Shown here: piece after piece, positions 1 to 34,522 of the stretch
Layout of the letters: the number at the start of each line of letters is the position of its first letter
How positions within the stretch are numbered: the stretch's first letter is position 1
From: Xiphias gladius
Taxonomy: Eukaryota > Chordata > Actinopteri > Istiophoriformes > Xiphiidae
DNA length: 64,000 bases
Direction of reading: 5' to 3'
Assembly (NCBI RefSeq): GCF_016859285.1
Contig: NC_053418.1
Location: forward strand, 2,138,001-2,202,000
Made by a program: the position numbers and the translations under genes
The notes under the pieces: generated by a model
Told to the model about the DNA's origin: nothing
What the model saw: the letters and a program-made list of their open reading frames with translations, nothing else
Databases searched by the model: none

Positions 1-290
1 CCGGATAGCTCGCCATTAGCGTGCTAAGTTACATGTTTCCAATCTCAACTTTTCTCTGCGGAACGGACGGTTGTTTGGAGCGACAAACGAGCCCGCTGAT
101 TGGCTCGTTCGCAAGACCTCGTTCTGTGATTGGTGGAAGTGAGTTTTCGATAAGCGTTGCCCGTGGTAACCGTTGAAAGAAACGGGTAATGGTGCATTCA
201 CGGAATGCCTGCAAAATGGGAAGAACGGGGAAAACACCCGTTATTCTGACTTGGGAGTTTTCACACATGATCCAAGGTGGAACTAGCACT
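1..290. other. Unassigned left edge, promoter-like
   Basis: No coding exon is recognised. Two ATTGG boxes (inverted CCAAT) lie about 30 bp apart, near 99 and 129, in a moderately CpG-containing stretch. This could be the promoter of a gene beyond the left edge, but no exon or start supports it. Confidence 0.2.
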
Positions 291-2284
291 CAAATCCTTT
301 TTCTTCAGTAAAAGTAACGTTACTACATTTAAAAAAAATACTCAATTACAAGAAAGAGTGGTACATTAAAAATCCTACTGAAGTAGGTACAGAAGTACAA
401 TGGCAGTATCAGCAAAATATACTTAAAAACTTTTGTTTTTACTTCTTTCTTATCTTTGCTCTTTTTGTGAATTTATATACATATATATATATACAGATAG
501 ATTAAATAAATAATAAAAATAAATAGAATAAAAAATGAATAAATAAAGACTAGATAGACCCATAGCTATAATATGTCCTGAATATACACTGTGCAGTGGT
601 GGTAATGGTAGTGGTAGACTGTATTACACTACACGTTAGTGCAAGTCAAATCTATGGGCAATCATTTTCATGATGGAATGATCTTTTTTAGTCATTTTTT
701 AAAGAAAGAAATGCTAATATTCTCTGGATCCAGCTTTTCAAATGTGATGATTTTATGCCTTTTTTTATTATACATGATGGTAAACTGAATATTTATGGGT
801 TTAGGACTGTTGGTCAGACAAAACAAGACATTTGAAGACGTCACCTTGGACTTTAAAAGGCATTTTAAACATTTTAATGAAAAATAATACAATAATAAAA
901 ATGATGATAAAATAATCAAAATACTCGAATGACTTGGTAATGAAAACTATATTTAGTTCCAGGCCTGCAACAATATTTAAGCAGCATTTTACTATTGTAG
1001 CTGGTCAAGGTGCAGCTAGTTTCAACTACTCTGGTACGAGTAAAAATCCTGAATTCAAAATCTTCCTTAAGCAAAAGTACAAAAGTATCATCAGCAAAAT
1101 GTACTTAAAACTTCCAAAGTACTAGTTCTACAAAATAATGGCCACTGACCTATATATATTTATATATATTACATAAGAGATGGATAATACTATTTCATCA
1201 CGGTGTAAGCAGCATTCTACTGTTGTAGCTGCTCAAGGTGCAGCTAGTTTAAACTATTTTATGAATTTTTAGATAGTTTAGTCAAGTGGTTCCCAACCTA
1301 GGGGTCCGGCCCCTCCAAAGGACCACCAGATAAATCTGATGGGTCAAGAGATCATTAACGGGAGAAGGAATTATTTGATTTTGTAGTGAAATTTTTAATG
1401 ATTAGTTATTTATATGAAACCATCTGAGAAGTTTAGAGGGGAATTCAGTCTTTAGTGCAACTGCTAACAACTTATAGACAATCTGTGACAATGGGCCCCG
1501 ACTAGACGCTGTTTCCTTGTAACTTGTCACATGTCAAAATGTTTGGAAACTACTGATTTAATTTTTAACAATGTGCTGTATTTGATGAGCTTATTATACA
1601 TTTTTATTTATGTAAAGTCTCACAAAATCTAACTAGTGAAATGTAATGTAAAACTACTCTGGTACGAGTAAAAATCCTGATTTCAAAATCTTCCTTAAGC
1701 AAAAGTACAAAAGTATCATAAGCAAAATGTATTTAAAACTTCCAAAGTACTAGTTCTACAAAATAATGGCCACTGACTTATATATATTTATATATATTAC
1801 ATAAAAGATGGATAATACTATTTAATCACGGTATAAGCAGCATTCTACTGTTGTAGGTGCTCGAGATGGAGCTAATTTTAACTATTTTATATAGTGCTAT
1901 GGAGTTTGGCCAAGTGGCTCCCAACCTAAGGGTTGTGACCCTCCAAAGGGTCAACAGATAAATCTGAGGGGCCGTGAGTTGTTTATGGGAGAAGAAGCAA
2001 GAAAAAAAATTAGGTTCTACTGAAAAAACCTCCAGGATTTTTGGGGGGTTTTCTCTAATCCTTGCTTTTTTGTGAAATATTGAATAGTTTAACTTCTTTG
2101 GGGCCTCTCAAACAATTATTTAAATGGATCAATCTGAGCAGTTTAGAGGGGAAATGTCTCTTTGCTGGAACTGCTAACAACTCAGGGACGTCTGAGATGG
2201 AAAAAGGGGTCACGAGCCAAAAGGGTTGGGAAGGAGCTTCAGTTAATGTTCACATCAAACATCTGAATGGCGAAATAATGCGAT
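290..2284. repeat. Transposon-derived repeat cluster with tandem duplication
   Basis: AT-rich sequence made of fragments of the same repeat families seen elsewhere in the window. A block at 1031-1366 recurs at 1659-1993 (offset about 628 bp), sharing the 'ctggtacgagtaaaaatcctga' type opening, the TATATATTTATATA core and the 'cccaacct...ccctccaaagg' motif. A segment near 1413-1490 ('aaaccatctgagaagttta') recurs near 42835-42905. Part of 690-870 matches the GGGCTGCA-ended repeat in reverse orientation. Short ORFs here have no conserved protein features. Confidence 0.7.
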
Positions 2285-2960
2285 CGCAGTGACTTTGACC
2301 GTGACAGATCTCCTGGGATTTTCACGCACAACGTTCTCCGGGGTTTACTCAGAATGGTGTGAAACACAAAAGACATGCAGTGAGCGCTAGTTCTGGGTTT
2401 GGATTTCTGCTGAGGCACGTAGACGGTAGGGTCAGAATTGGGCATCGACAGCACAGATCCATGGAGCCGACCTGCCTTGTGTCGACAGTCCAGGCTGGTG
2501 GTTGTGGTGATGTAATGGCGCAGGGAATGTTTTCTTGGTTCACTTCGGGCCCCTTAATACCGATGAGTCATGGTCTGAATGCCTCAGCCTCTCTGAGTAT
2601 TGGTGCTGAACATGTGCTTCCCTTTATGGCCACAATTGACCAATCTTCTAATGGTTACTTCCAGCATGATAATGCACCAGGTCACAAAGCAAAAGTCGTC
2701 TCAAGCTGGTTTCATGAACATGGCAATCATCTCAGGGAACCTCAGTGGATCCAGTAGAACACCTTTGAGATGTGGTACAACAGGAGACTGGCAGCGTGAA
2801 ACTGCAGAAATGATGTGATGCAATCACGTCAACGTGGACCAGAATCTCAGGAGGAAAAGTTTCCAACATCTTGTGGAATCCAGGCCACGAAGACGTGAGG
2901 TGGTTCTGGGAGCAGAGGGAGGAAGCTCCCAAGAAAGTGCTCGCTGAGTTTAAGTACAAT
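2285..2960 (+). mobile_element. Tc1/mariner-like transposase remnant (pseudogene)
   Basis: Conceptual translation gives several Tc1-type transposase segments in order: an N-terminal DNA-binding-domain-like piece (2290-2360, containing 'TVTDLLGFSRTT'), then a catalytic-domain piece at 2470-2750 containing 'MAQGMFSW', 'GPLIPMSHGLNA' and 'GYFQHDNAPGHKA' (the D of HDNAP is the second catalytic Asp of the DDE/D family), then a C-terminal piece in other frames ending near 2925 ('FQHLVES'). The stretch normally between the DNA-binding and catalytic regions is missing, and the frame is broken after about 2755, so it cannot encode an active enzyme. Family assignment is from motif recognition. Confidence 0.8.
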
Positions 2961-3439
2961 ATTCGTCTGTAAAGAAACCAGAAACTATAACTTATAGCGA
3001 ATGTATAACTGGAGTAACTTTTCGACTTAAGTAAACACAGGTTTAGCAGTTGTATAGCTGTTGTACTGTAATGTACGACGTCCGAGAAGGAAATGGTTGA
3101 AATGACTGTATTTCCTGTTTCTTGCCGTGGCACTTCCGAACACCAGTTAGCCTTGAGAGCAAGCTAACGCCCCACTTATTAGCTATCTAGTAGCTTTGTT
3201 CGCGTCTGAAGTGCACTAATCACCATATGGCTCAGTAGTATATTTCCGCCGCAGGTACTTGACCGAGTGTACTGACTCAACCGATGAGCCCGATGTGTTT
3301 TCGACGGTGAGCCCTTCGATGCACCGCCTCAGCTAAAAACACAGCTGCTAGCTTTAGCCGTCCATGTGCGCGCCAGGCTGCGATGAGATGCAAACGGAGC
3401 CCGCGGCTGCTGGTCAACCGGCCGGAGAGGTTAATAATA
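2961..3439. other. Upstream region of the CULT gene
   Basis: No coding feature is seen before 3383. CpG content rises toward 3360. This is the likely promoter and 5' UTR of the gene that starts at 3440; no TATA box is obvious. Confidence 0.3.
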
Positions 3440-5552
3440 ATGGTAACGCGGTATATCTGCTTTGTCCTCCTCCTTTATCCCGCTGCATACCAGCCCGGCG
3501 AGGCGTGTGCTCCCGCCGCGGCGGCGGCGGCGGCGGAGGAGGAGGAGGTGGGGACCAGCACCGACACCCTGATACTGTGCAGGTCGTGCGGACACGAGCT
3601 GGCGGTCGGGGCTGACATCCACTTTGTCCCCAGCCGTCTGGCACTCTCGGGCCGCAACGAGACGCTGGCCGGGGGCCGGAGGGTTAACGTCCAGCTTTTC
3701 GAAAACCCGCACGGACACCAGTTTGAGGTGATTACGTTCAGAAAAGCGGACGTTACCCAGCACTGGCCGGCAGACAAACACTTCTCCTGGTTCCCGGGTT
3801 TCTCGTGGACGGTGGCCACCTGTCCGCGGTGTAAAACTCATTTAGGTGGGTACAAACAGGGCATGGTGTCAGACAATAAAATAAATAATAATAACATACG
3901 TGTGTGTGTGTGTAAATAAAATAAGGCAGCCATCTTTAAAATCTTCAACTTAAAACAAATGAGCGATTACTGGGAGAATAAATTTCCCATGAGGAGACGA
4001 GACACATCGTTTTTAACCGTCCAAAAGTGAACGTTTTGCGCCCGTTAAAATCCCCGCAAGGACGACAAAAGGTGCGGTGGTTAAACTATCCAGAAAAAAA
4101 GTTTGAAGAAATATCCTCAGTCTCGAATCTACGCCACAAACTGTAGCAATCAGAATTCACTAAACCTGTGTTATAAAACGGAAATCGTTAATAAAGCCAC
4201 AAAAAAGTTATGCAAACTCGTTTAACTGTGGATATTATTTTTAAATGTTATCTATTACATAGTGGATTTTTGTACAGCTTGAATTACGTATGGAACACGT
4301 AACGACTTTATTAAACCCAAATTTAAACCCCCTGACTCGCGACTTCCTATGAAATACTTTCATTGGGTTGATAAGGCCTCAAGACCTTGAAATCACAAGA
4401 ATGACAGTCTCAGTTATGGAGCAGGTCACTCTGAGTAGGTCAAAATATAAAGGAAAAATCCTAAAGGTTTGTCCCTACTCCGGTAACGTGGGAGAAATAC
4501 TCAGTGTTTAGTTTAGAAAATCTTGATTATGGTAAAAGTAACAACCTTAGTATATTAGATTTAAATTATGCAGATTAATGTAACTTCTTAAATAAATGCA
4601 TTTGTTCCATTTGTGTCACCAAAAAAAAAAAACTTCAAGATCATAAGACTTCAGCAGTGATTGATCAATCAATGAGAGAAAATTAACCAACAACTATTTT
4701 GATAATTGAATAGTAGTTTTAATCATTTTTTTAAAGCAAAAATACCAAACATCTGAGAAGTTACAGCTTCTCAAAATGTGAAAATTTGAGGCTTTTCTTA
4801 GTCAAACATGATAGAAAATTTAAAATCTTTAGACTTTTGGACAGTTGTGTTGGAATGGCCATTATCTTCAGACAATTTATAGACAAATCGATGAATCGAT
4901 AAAATAATTTACAGGTTAAGTGATAATGAAAATAATCAGTTGCAGCCCTATTGAAAAGTATGTCAGAATAAAAATAGCTGCGCAAACTCCAGTAATTTGA
5001 GAAATTCTACTTGTATTATGCCACGCTTTGTTATAATCAGGGTTTAGTATAGAAAAACTAAACTTTCCTGTCAGAGCTAAAGTTAGGTCAAATATCTCCA
5101 GGAATACCCACTTGACAAATTCTCATTAAGTAGTTCTGTCATTATTTATGATCAGGATTTTGTATTTTAATTTTGAGCAAGTGATGAGCTAAAACCTCTT
5201 CATCTCAAAGATTTGGGAACACTGAAAAATCAGCAGAGAAAGCCTTTCGTGGTTATCTCATCCTACACAGGCCGACTTCCCACTTGCTGGATCCATGTGT
5301 TATTTTTTATGATATAGTGTGATGCCCATTTATAAACATGTTAACAATTCACCATTTGTGTTTTAGATAACAGATTTGTTTTGTTTCCACATTCCAGGTT
5401 GGGCCTTCCAGCCCAGCAACTGGCCAGACACGATCACGAAAACCAAATTCGAGGAGTCGGAGCACACCTTCCTGGCTTTAATCACCCATCGACTATTAAG
5501 AGAAGACTTTGCTTCAAGCCTGCTAATGACTCCAAAATCCTTCATGAGTTGA
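3440..5552 (+). CDS. Secreted CULT-domain protein (cereblon-like), two exons
   Basis: Exons 3440-3845 and 5398-5552 (GT-AG, phase 1 junction) give 186 residues. Residues 1-22 look like a signal peptide (hydrophobic 'YICFVLLLYPAAY'), followed by an Ala run and an acidic run. Residues 43 to about 185 match the CULT domain, the thalidomide-binding fold of cereblon. Zinc ligands are Cys47/Cys50 ('CRSCG') and Cys128/Cys131 ('CPRC'). The three cage tryptophans are Trp117 and Trp123 ('SWFPGFSWTVATC') and Trp137 ('HLGWAF'), the last formed across the splice junction. The position of human CRBN His378 is Phe115. Asn73-Glu-Thr is an N-glycosylation sequon. There is no Lon domain, so this is not CRBN itself but the small secreted CULT type known in animals; its ligand and role are unknown. 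An upstream in-frame ATG at 3383 would add 19 residues; 3440 is preferred because the signal peptide then starts at residue 1. Confidence 0.85.
4662..4951 (-). repeat. Dispersed repeat, GGGCTGCA-ended family (intron copy)
   Basis: Lies in the CULT-gene intron (3846-5397). It ends with 'cagttgcagcccta', and its interior shares the 'tgaaaatttgaggc' and 'tagacttttggacagt' type text with copies near 34228-34522, 41925-42238, 47430-47657 and 54045-54340. Resembles a short non-autonomous transposon common in teleosts. Nothing else is recognised in the intron. Confidence 0.6.
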
Positions 5553-5607
5553 TGGACTTTTGACGGTACAATTAACCCAGGTGCCTTTGCTGCTACCTAT
5601 TTTTTAA

Positions 5608-5613
5608 AATAAA
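5608..5613 (+). terminator. Candidate poly(A) signal of the CULT gene
   Basis: AATAAA 56 bp after the stop codon, in an AT-rich 3' UTR. A short 3' UTR fits the convergent set gene beginning its own 3' UTR nearby. Confidence 0.5.
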
Positions 5614-5850
5614 ATTTCTATGCACCCCCGTGGTCTCAAGACTCCCACACGTGTATACACAGTAAGTTTTATTATTGTAACAAAGCAAGTTGTACACCTC
5701 AAATTTAAAACAGTTTCTTTTCCCCCCAGCGGAAAAGGAAAGGGTGATTAAATGTAAATTCTATGAGATAACAGGTATTTTTTTTTTTTTTTTACCCATG
5801 AAGCAGTGGGGGCCAAAATTTACAAGCTTGTTTTTTTTTCCATTTTGTTC

Positions 5851-6626
5851 TTTATTAAAAATGTCATTTCAAATCTCATGGATATCTGTAAAACAATACA
5901 ATGAAAAGAAAAAAAAAAAAAGTCCCATAGAAATGATGTCAAAATAACCACTCTCCCCAATAACCAACATACTCCTGCCCCTCCCGAGCTTACCCCACCC
6001 CCCACCCCCTAAACATTACAAGTCAAAGGAATGAGCTGGTACTCGTTAACCACATAGGGGAAAAATAACAGTTTTTTCAAGGGATCAACGCCCCAACTGA
6101 AAAAAAAAAACAAAACAAAACAAAACAAAAAAAAAAAAAATGGGGAAAAAATATTGAGAGGTCTGCTAGCGCTAGTCTGCTAGGTCACTACACCATGGCT
6201 TTAGTCAATTTACCAAACAACCTTTAACAGAAGGAATTCTGTGTGAATTATCTTCAAATTCTACTCAGGATGCCGTGCTGATTCTATTTTTATACTTTTT
6301 TATTTTTAATTATTCTTGAGATGACTTTGGGGATGATACTCACAATTCAGGGCAAAGTGCCATTGGCCTTAGATGAGTCAAAGGAGAACATAACATGGCA
6401 CCAACAGGTGAAGAGGCTTCAGAATGGAAAATGAAGCACACACACAAATTAAAAAAAAAAAAAAAAAGTAAAAAAAAAGACGACGGAAAAAAAAAAAAAA
6501 AAAAAACCCCAACAAAAAAAACCAAAAAAAAAAAAAAAAAAAAATTAAAACCTTTGCTCCCGAACATGAGTGGAAAAACCAAACAGGGAATAGAAGGTTG
6601 AGGGTCTGGGCAGATGATGTTATTTC
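5851..6626 (-). other. set: Probable 3' UTR of set
   Basis: From the set stop codon to a minus-strand AATAAA (TTTATT on + at 5851-5856). It contains long homopurine/homopyrimidine runs on the plus strand (about 6097-6140 and 6447-6543) that would be U-rich in the transcript. The short Lys-rich or Phe-rich ORFs here come from these runs. Confidence 0.5.
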
Positions 6627-9881
<3,255 letters not shown>

Positions 9882-10323
9882 GTTTTCGCAAGCTGGGGTA
9901 ACTTACAGACGTCTGAGAGAATAGCTAGTAGCTTTGAATCTGGTTTCTCCCCGAACAGGAGAACGTTAATTCGGCGTAAAGTTCAGCGTGGAGAAGCCAA
10001 CAACGTGCTGCTTTCCACACAATGTAGCTGCCGAGGAGCGAGGAAGTCAGAGCAACCGCCGCTCACGCGCTCCTTTCATTACGAACGCGCCTCGCCGAAT
10101 GGAGCAGAGACGAGCTCCGCCTCTCAAAATAGGTCTCACTACTCGGCTCCGATTTGCCCATTTACTACTCTCTCTTCTCTTAAATTCACCCCCCAGATCG
10201 ACTAAACCTCGAATTGTCACTTGTGTCGATCTCACGGGCGATTTCTAAATTAATTTGCGGCCAAAACACTACGTTTATTCAGGCCGGGCCGAAGCTCCAG
10301 TTGGACCGACTTGCACTTGCGCA

Positions 10324-10358
<35 letters not shown>

Positions 10359-11026
10359 TGCTGAATGTCAGTTGAAGTTGAAACCTCATTCTGGTGCTCG
10401 GTGCTAATTAGTCACAGTGTGTAATTGTTCCTTTCGGATCAGAAATGACTGACTAAGCGGGGCATATAATTTGAGATTAAAGCCGTGTCTCGGTAGTAGC
10501 TGCACACCGTTAAGCTAGTGGGTATTAAGAGAAGCGTATGGCGAGTGCGCCCGGCCGTGGCTGTATGTAACTCATACTCATTAATGGCTCTCGGTCAGTC
10601 GTCTTGTCAACTCGAGCCCGCCAACGGACAGCTGGGAGGAGGAGGACGACAACAGCCACACGGGCTGTCATGTATGCTTGTATGCAGACAAGTGTACATG
10701 CGGGTCTTGGAAACCTTCACAGTGCCCGTCAGCAAACCTCTATGTCCAGGATCACGCTCACTACACCGGCAGCTGCTCCCTCATTTCTCAGCCCCTGCGT
10801 GTATGTTGACTACTGTGAACATCGTCTCTCGTGTCTCTTACGCTCCCTTCTTGTCAGGGCAGGTTGAACAGATCCTCCAAATGCTGCAGTTTGGTCTCTG
10901 CCTCGTCCCACAGAGAGCAGCGGTGGCGGCTCTGAGTTTGTCTTTTGGTTGGAGACAGCGCAGGAACATGTGGTCGTGCGGCGGCCAATGCCAAGCCCAG
11001 GGCAGGCGATCGACACCGTGAGACTG
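9882..11026. other. set upstream region, no pkn3 exon recognised
   Basis: CpG-containing promoter sequence of set (about 9882-10200), then a poly(A) run (10328-10356), then mixed sequence. A 167-codon open frame at 10518-11021 has no recognisable domain. The N-terminal exons of pkn3 (HR1a) were expected between here and 11808 but were not found on either strand. Confidence 0.4.
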
Positions 11027-11313
11027 GCGGCGGCGGCGGCGGCGGCGGCAGTGCTGGCACCAAGGAGGAGCTCTGCCATCCCCCTGCAGAGAGAAACCCC
11101 CCTAAAAGAGACAGGAGGAGAGAGAGGAGAGAGAGAGAGAGAGAGAGGGAGGGAGGGAAGGGGGTTTGATTACAGAGCGGAGGATGAGGATGCAGCGGGA
11201 AGGGGATGTTGCAGAGGAGGCTGCAGGGAGACAAAAACAAACAGAAGGTCGGGCTGTGTGATCCAGGTCTCAAGATGTAGGAGCTGCATCAAAAGAGCCC
11301 TCGTTCAGAGAGT

Positions 11314-11370
<57 letters not shown>
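11027..11370. repeat. Simple repeats: CGG, GAGA and GT tracts
   Basis: (CGG)n at 11027-11049, a GA/GGGA purine tract at about 11115-11160, and an uninterrupted (GT)25 at 11321-11370. These cause the poly-Gly, poly-Ala, Glu/Arg and Cys/Val ORFs in this stretch. Confidence 0.9.
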
Positions 11371-11374
<4 letters not shown>

Positions 11375-11808
11375 CACCATAACATCAGGGGACTTGTTGT
11401 GTTTCAAGGATAGTGAAGGTGGAGAGGCACAACCTGAGAAGCCCCCCTCCCCTCCACCTCCACGGAGGATGACAAATTAGTCCTTATTCAGCGAGGAGCA
11501 CGAGCATCACTCTGAGGTTAGTGAAGTGCAAAGTCATACTGTTTCCACCTGATCTGAACATGCTGTTCTTACTTAGTCCAGGTCTTCTTTGGCACTTGTT
11601 TTTCTCCCATATGGAAATGAGTTATGAGTGCAGCACTAGTGTTTTTTTTTTTTCCCTCATGTTCTGCCCACTTGTTATGGTAAGCCGCGGCTGCATTTCG
11701 TCAGTGTGTCGTTTGCGAGCGTGCTCCCGTCCCAGCTGAACCGCCAGGGAAAAAGTGTGGTGATGAAGCTCGGCTCGCCGTCTCTCTCTGTGCGATGTCG
11801 TTATCCAG

Positions 11809-31463
<19,655 letters not shown>

Positions 31464-33847
31464 AAGGCGAGCTGAAGAGACGAAGGAGGGAAATTACCAC
31501 CGGACAAAAACGTCTGTTTTGTGTCTGGGAACTTTGTCCACTTCTTCATCCGCCGTGGCAGGTAACCAACCATAATCATAGATGTATAATCAATCGCCCT
31601 ATTGGCGTTTAAAGCTAAATGACTAACTCCTTTATTTATGTATAATTTTTTGGATACAGACATTAAAGGGACAACAGGTAATCAGTGAGTGAACAGCTGG
31701 ATTTGCAAGAACATTGATAGGAGTTTGTACAACTTTAGTCTTGGGTCTAGAGCTAGTTGATTAATTAATCAGTTAATTGGCATAAAATCAATCAGCAAAA
31801 ATAAGTCCTTTATCAAGTATAAATACTAAATATTGGCTGATTACAGCCACAAACCTGAGCGTTTCCTTCCATTTTACCGTTTTGTATCATTTACGTGAAT
31901 ACTTTCTACAGCTGTTAGTCAGCCAATAAGCTCTTTCTTAAGGCCTCACTCTGGACTCTGGCAACTTGTAATGGTCATCAGCTGTCATAGTAGACAAAAA
32001 CGTATTCATCCAAAAAAAAAAAAAACAAAAAAACAGATTAAAGAAATAGTTTGACTCATGGTCTCACCTCCACTGTCGAGCCATGAACGTCTCTGGTTTA
32101 TGGGAAATGGTGTTTGTTTAAGGCTGCTAAAACCATAAATGTTAAATGAATAACAGTATTAGATCATTTAAAAAATTTTTTTAAAAAAACAACAACAAAA
32201 AAGTACCATCCTTGTCTAAACATATGAAGGCGAGCTACGCGGTTGAGAAGGGCTCTGTTCCGAGGCTGGATGTTTAGTTATCAGACTCCTTCCCATTATC
32301 AGCGAGATCTTGAATGAGGTTTCCTTGCGTCTGGAACAGAACCTGGAAGCTTCGGTCTCACCTCAGCTCTCCGTTCGCTTTCTTGCCGAGAGTTGGACGA
32401 GGTTTCGCTGTGATGTAGCGTAAATATGAAGCTCTGTCCAAAGGCAACAAAATCCTCCGAGCAGTACCGGCACCTCTCCGAGGCTCTGCTTAACACGTTT
32501 TATCTCCATTATTCCAATAGTACAAAAAACCAAAGTGTAAAAATGACAAGCTGTGGTTTTACTGGAGGGGGGGGGCTTATCTGCTCAGCTGTTTCATGGC
32601 CGGATGCAGTCGATTCCTGCTTCACGCATTTACCTCGGCAAGAAAGCAAAGAGGCATTTTTCGCAAAATGTCAAACTGTTCCTTTAAATAGCAAATTGAT
32701 TATTTGTTGGTTGTCTGACAGATTACAGATTATCATCAGCTAAGTAGCTATTAGTATTGATCACCAACCCCTCAGGCCCCTGGGAATGTAGTTATATGAT
32801 GGCTTTCTCCTCTGGAGCAGTAAAAACCTCGCTTTACTGCCGCGTGAAGGGAGGTTCCCGCCCCGGTCCTGAGGCAGGACACCACGTACGGTCGCATGGC
32901 CGATTCCGCCGACTGTTGTCACTCTCATGCCGTCGACGTCCGAGCGGAGAACGTGATCCTAGCCCTTTACACTCTGCGTGGAGAGTCAGGCTTTGCTCTG
33001 GCTGTTCCAGCGAGACGAGGAAATACAACTCTTCCCCTCACCCGCTCCTGCTTCCAGAGCTTCTTTATGAAACTTCAGCGGGTGAGATGGAGCCGATTTG
33101 ACAGAGGCAGATACAGGCTGCTTGAGGGATTTCTAACACTATCAACTCCTCCGTTCACATCTTTATTCCTGTTTGGAGTTTCATGTCAACACTCCAGTAC
33201 TGGATAATTTGCGATGTGCTGATTAAATGCAGGGGGGGTTTACAAAATAGTCCTGACAAGATCTTAAAATTACAGAAGCTTTGATTTTTGTTGAGACTAT
33301 TGAGTCAGTTTTCTGTCTTGTCGGATATTGTTCACTGCCTGTCCTGTTTTCCTCCATGTGCTATCGTCATTTCTGCCAATTTCACTCTTGCTACATTACA
33401 TCGTTTTGCAAAATTTGCTTCTGATGCACCAGCAGGGCGGCAGCGCCTGCCTGGACTCTGTGCCTCCATGAGCTGCCGTATGTTGCCTCAACAGCGGTGA
33501 TTGTCATACCCCGCTGAAAGTTAAGACACGGTGCCGCCTCAGCGTTGGCTTCCTCGCGTGCTGGTGCATCGGTCGCAAACGGCACGATGATGAAATGCCG
33601 TAGGAAGAGGAAGAGGAAATGTCTCGCGAATCATGACGACAAATCATGGCAGAGGAAAACTGCAGTGGCAAAAAAGAGGAACATGACATTGCCACTGCCG
33701 ACAACAACGCTGACTGAAAGACAGTGGAAAGTTTTATGGAAAATTTCTTTAACTACACTTCAAAAGGTTCAGATCAAGAGCCAAAAAATTGGCCGTCAAG
33801 TTAAATCGACGCCTCTGGTAGACTCTTTAAAAACCCAATCATCATTC

Positions 33848-33975
33848 TAGGGCTGCAGCTAACAATTATCTTATTATTTTCAATTACTTAGTCTATGAAA
33901 CATCAGAAAATTGTTAAAAATGCCCGTCACAAACTCGCACGGCTGAATGTGACGTCTTCAAATGTCTTGTTTTTA
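33848..33975 (+). repeat. GGGCTGCA-ended repeat, left part
   Basis: Starts 'agggctgcagctaacaatta' and includes 'gtgacgtcttcaaatgtctt', matching the family consensus direction. Truncated at about 33975. Confidence 0.6.
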
Positions 33976-34227
33976 TTATTTTGGGCAGCGTCTGTAATGT
34001 GGTGCCGACTGGCAGATACATCCGTTTCTGCACATACATGTCAGGCGACTAGTAAACTGTAAGAAATCCACCCCAGTCTTGCATAGCTTCTTCACAGTCC
34101 TTTGAAAAAACAAACGTATGAGATGTTAAACATTGATATCAGCGAGTCTACTGTGTCGTAATATTGATATCAGCCTCCCCAAGGCAACAATTTGTGGCGG
34201 GTCAGCGTCGACCCCCAGAGCTGAAGT

Positions 34228-34522
34228 GGTTACCGTTAGTTCAGTAATTGATCAGTAAACTGACAGAAAATTAACTGTGACAACTGATTAATCATTGGAC
34301 TCGTTTTTTTTTTCTAAGCAAAATGTGAATATTTGCTTGTTTTCACAGTTTTTATGAGAGAAAACTCAAAATTTGTAGGTTTTTGACTGTTGATCAGGCA
34401 AAAGAAGAAATTAGAATCTGTTCACTTGGGTTTCAGGGAATAACGACGGCCATTTTTCACTATATTCTGACATTTAATCCAATCGATTATTAAAGAAGGT
34501 AACTGTTGGTTGCAGCCTTACA
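34228..34522 (-). repeat. GGGCTGCA-ended repeat, full-length-like
   Basis: Reverse-oriented copy ending 'ttggttgcagcctta'. The interior has 'gcaaaatgtgaatatttgc' and 'gactgttgatcaggcaaaa'. Related to 4662-4951. Confidence 0.6.

Noticed and set aside
6340-6601. Lys-rich and Phe-rich open frames
   Set aside because: Translations of long A runs in the set 3' UTR.
10518-11021. 167-codon open frame as a candidate pkn3 first exon
   Set aside because: Shows no HR1 heptad pattern or PKN-like sequence and overlaps open frames in other phases.
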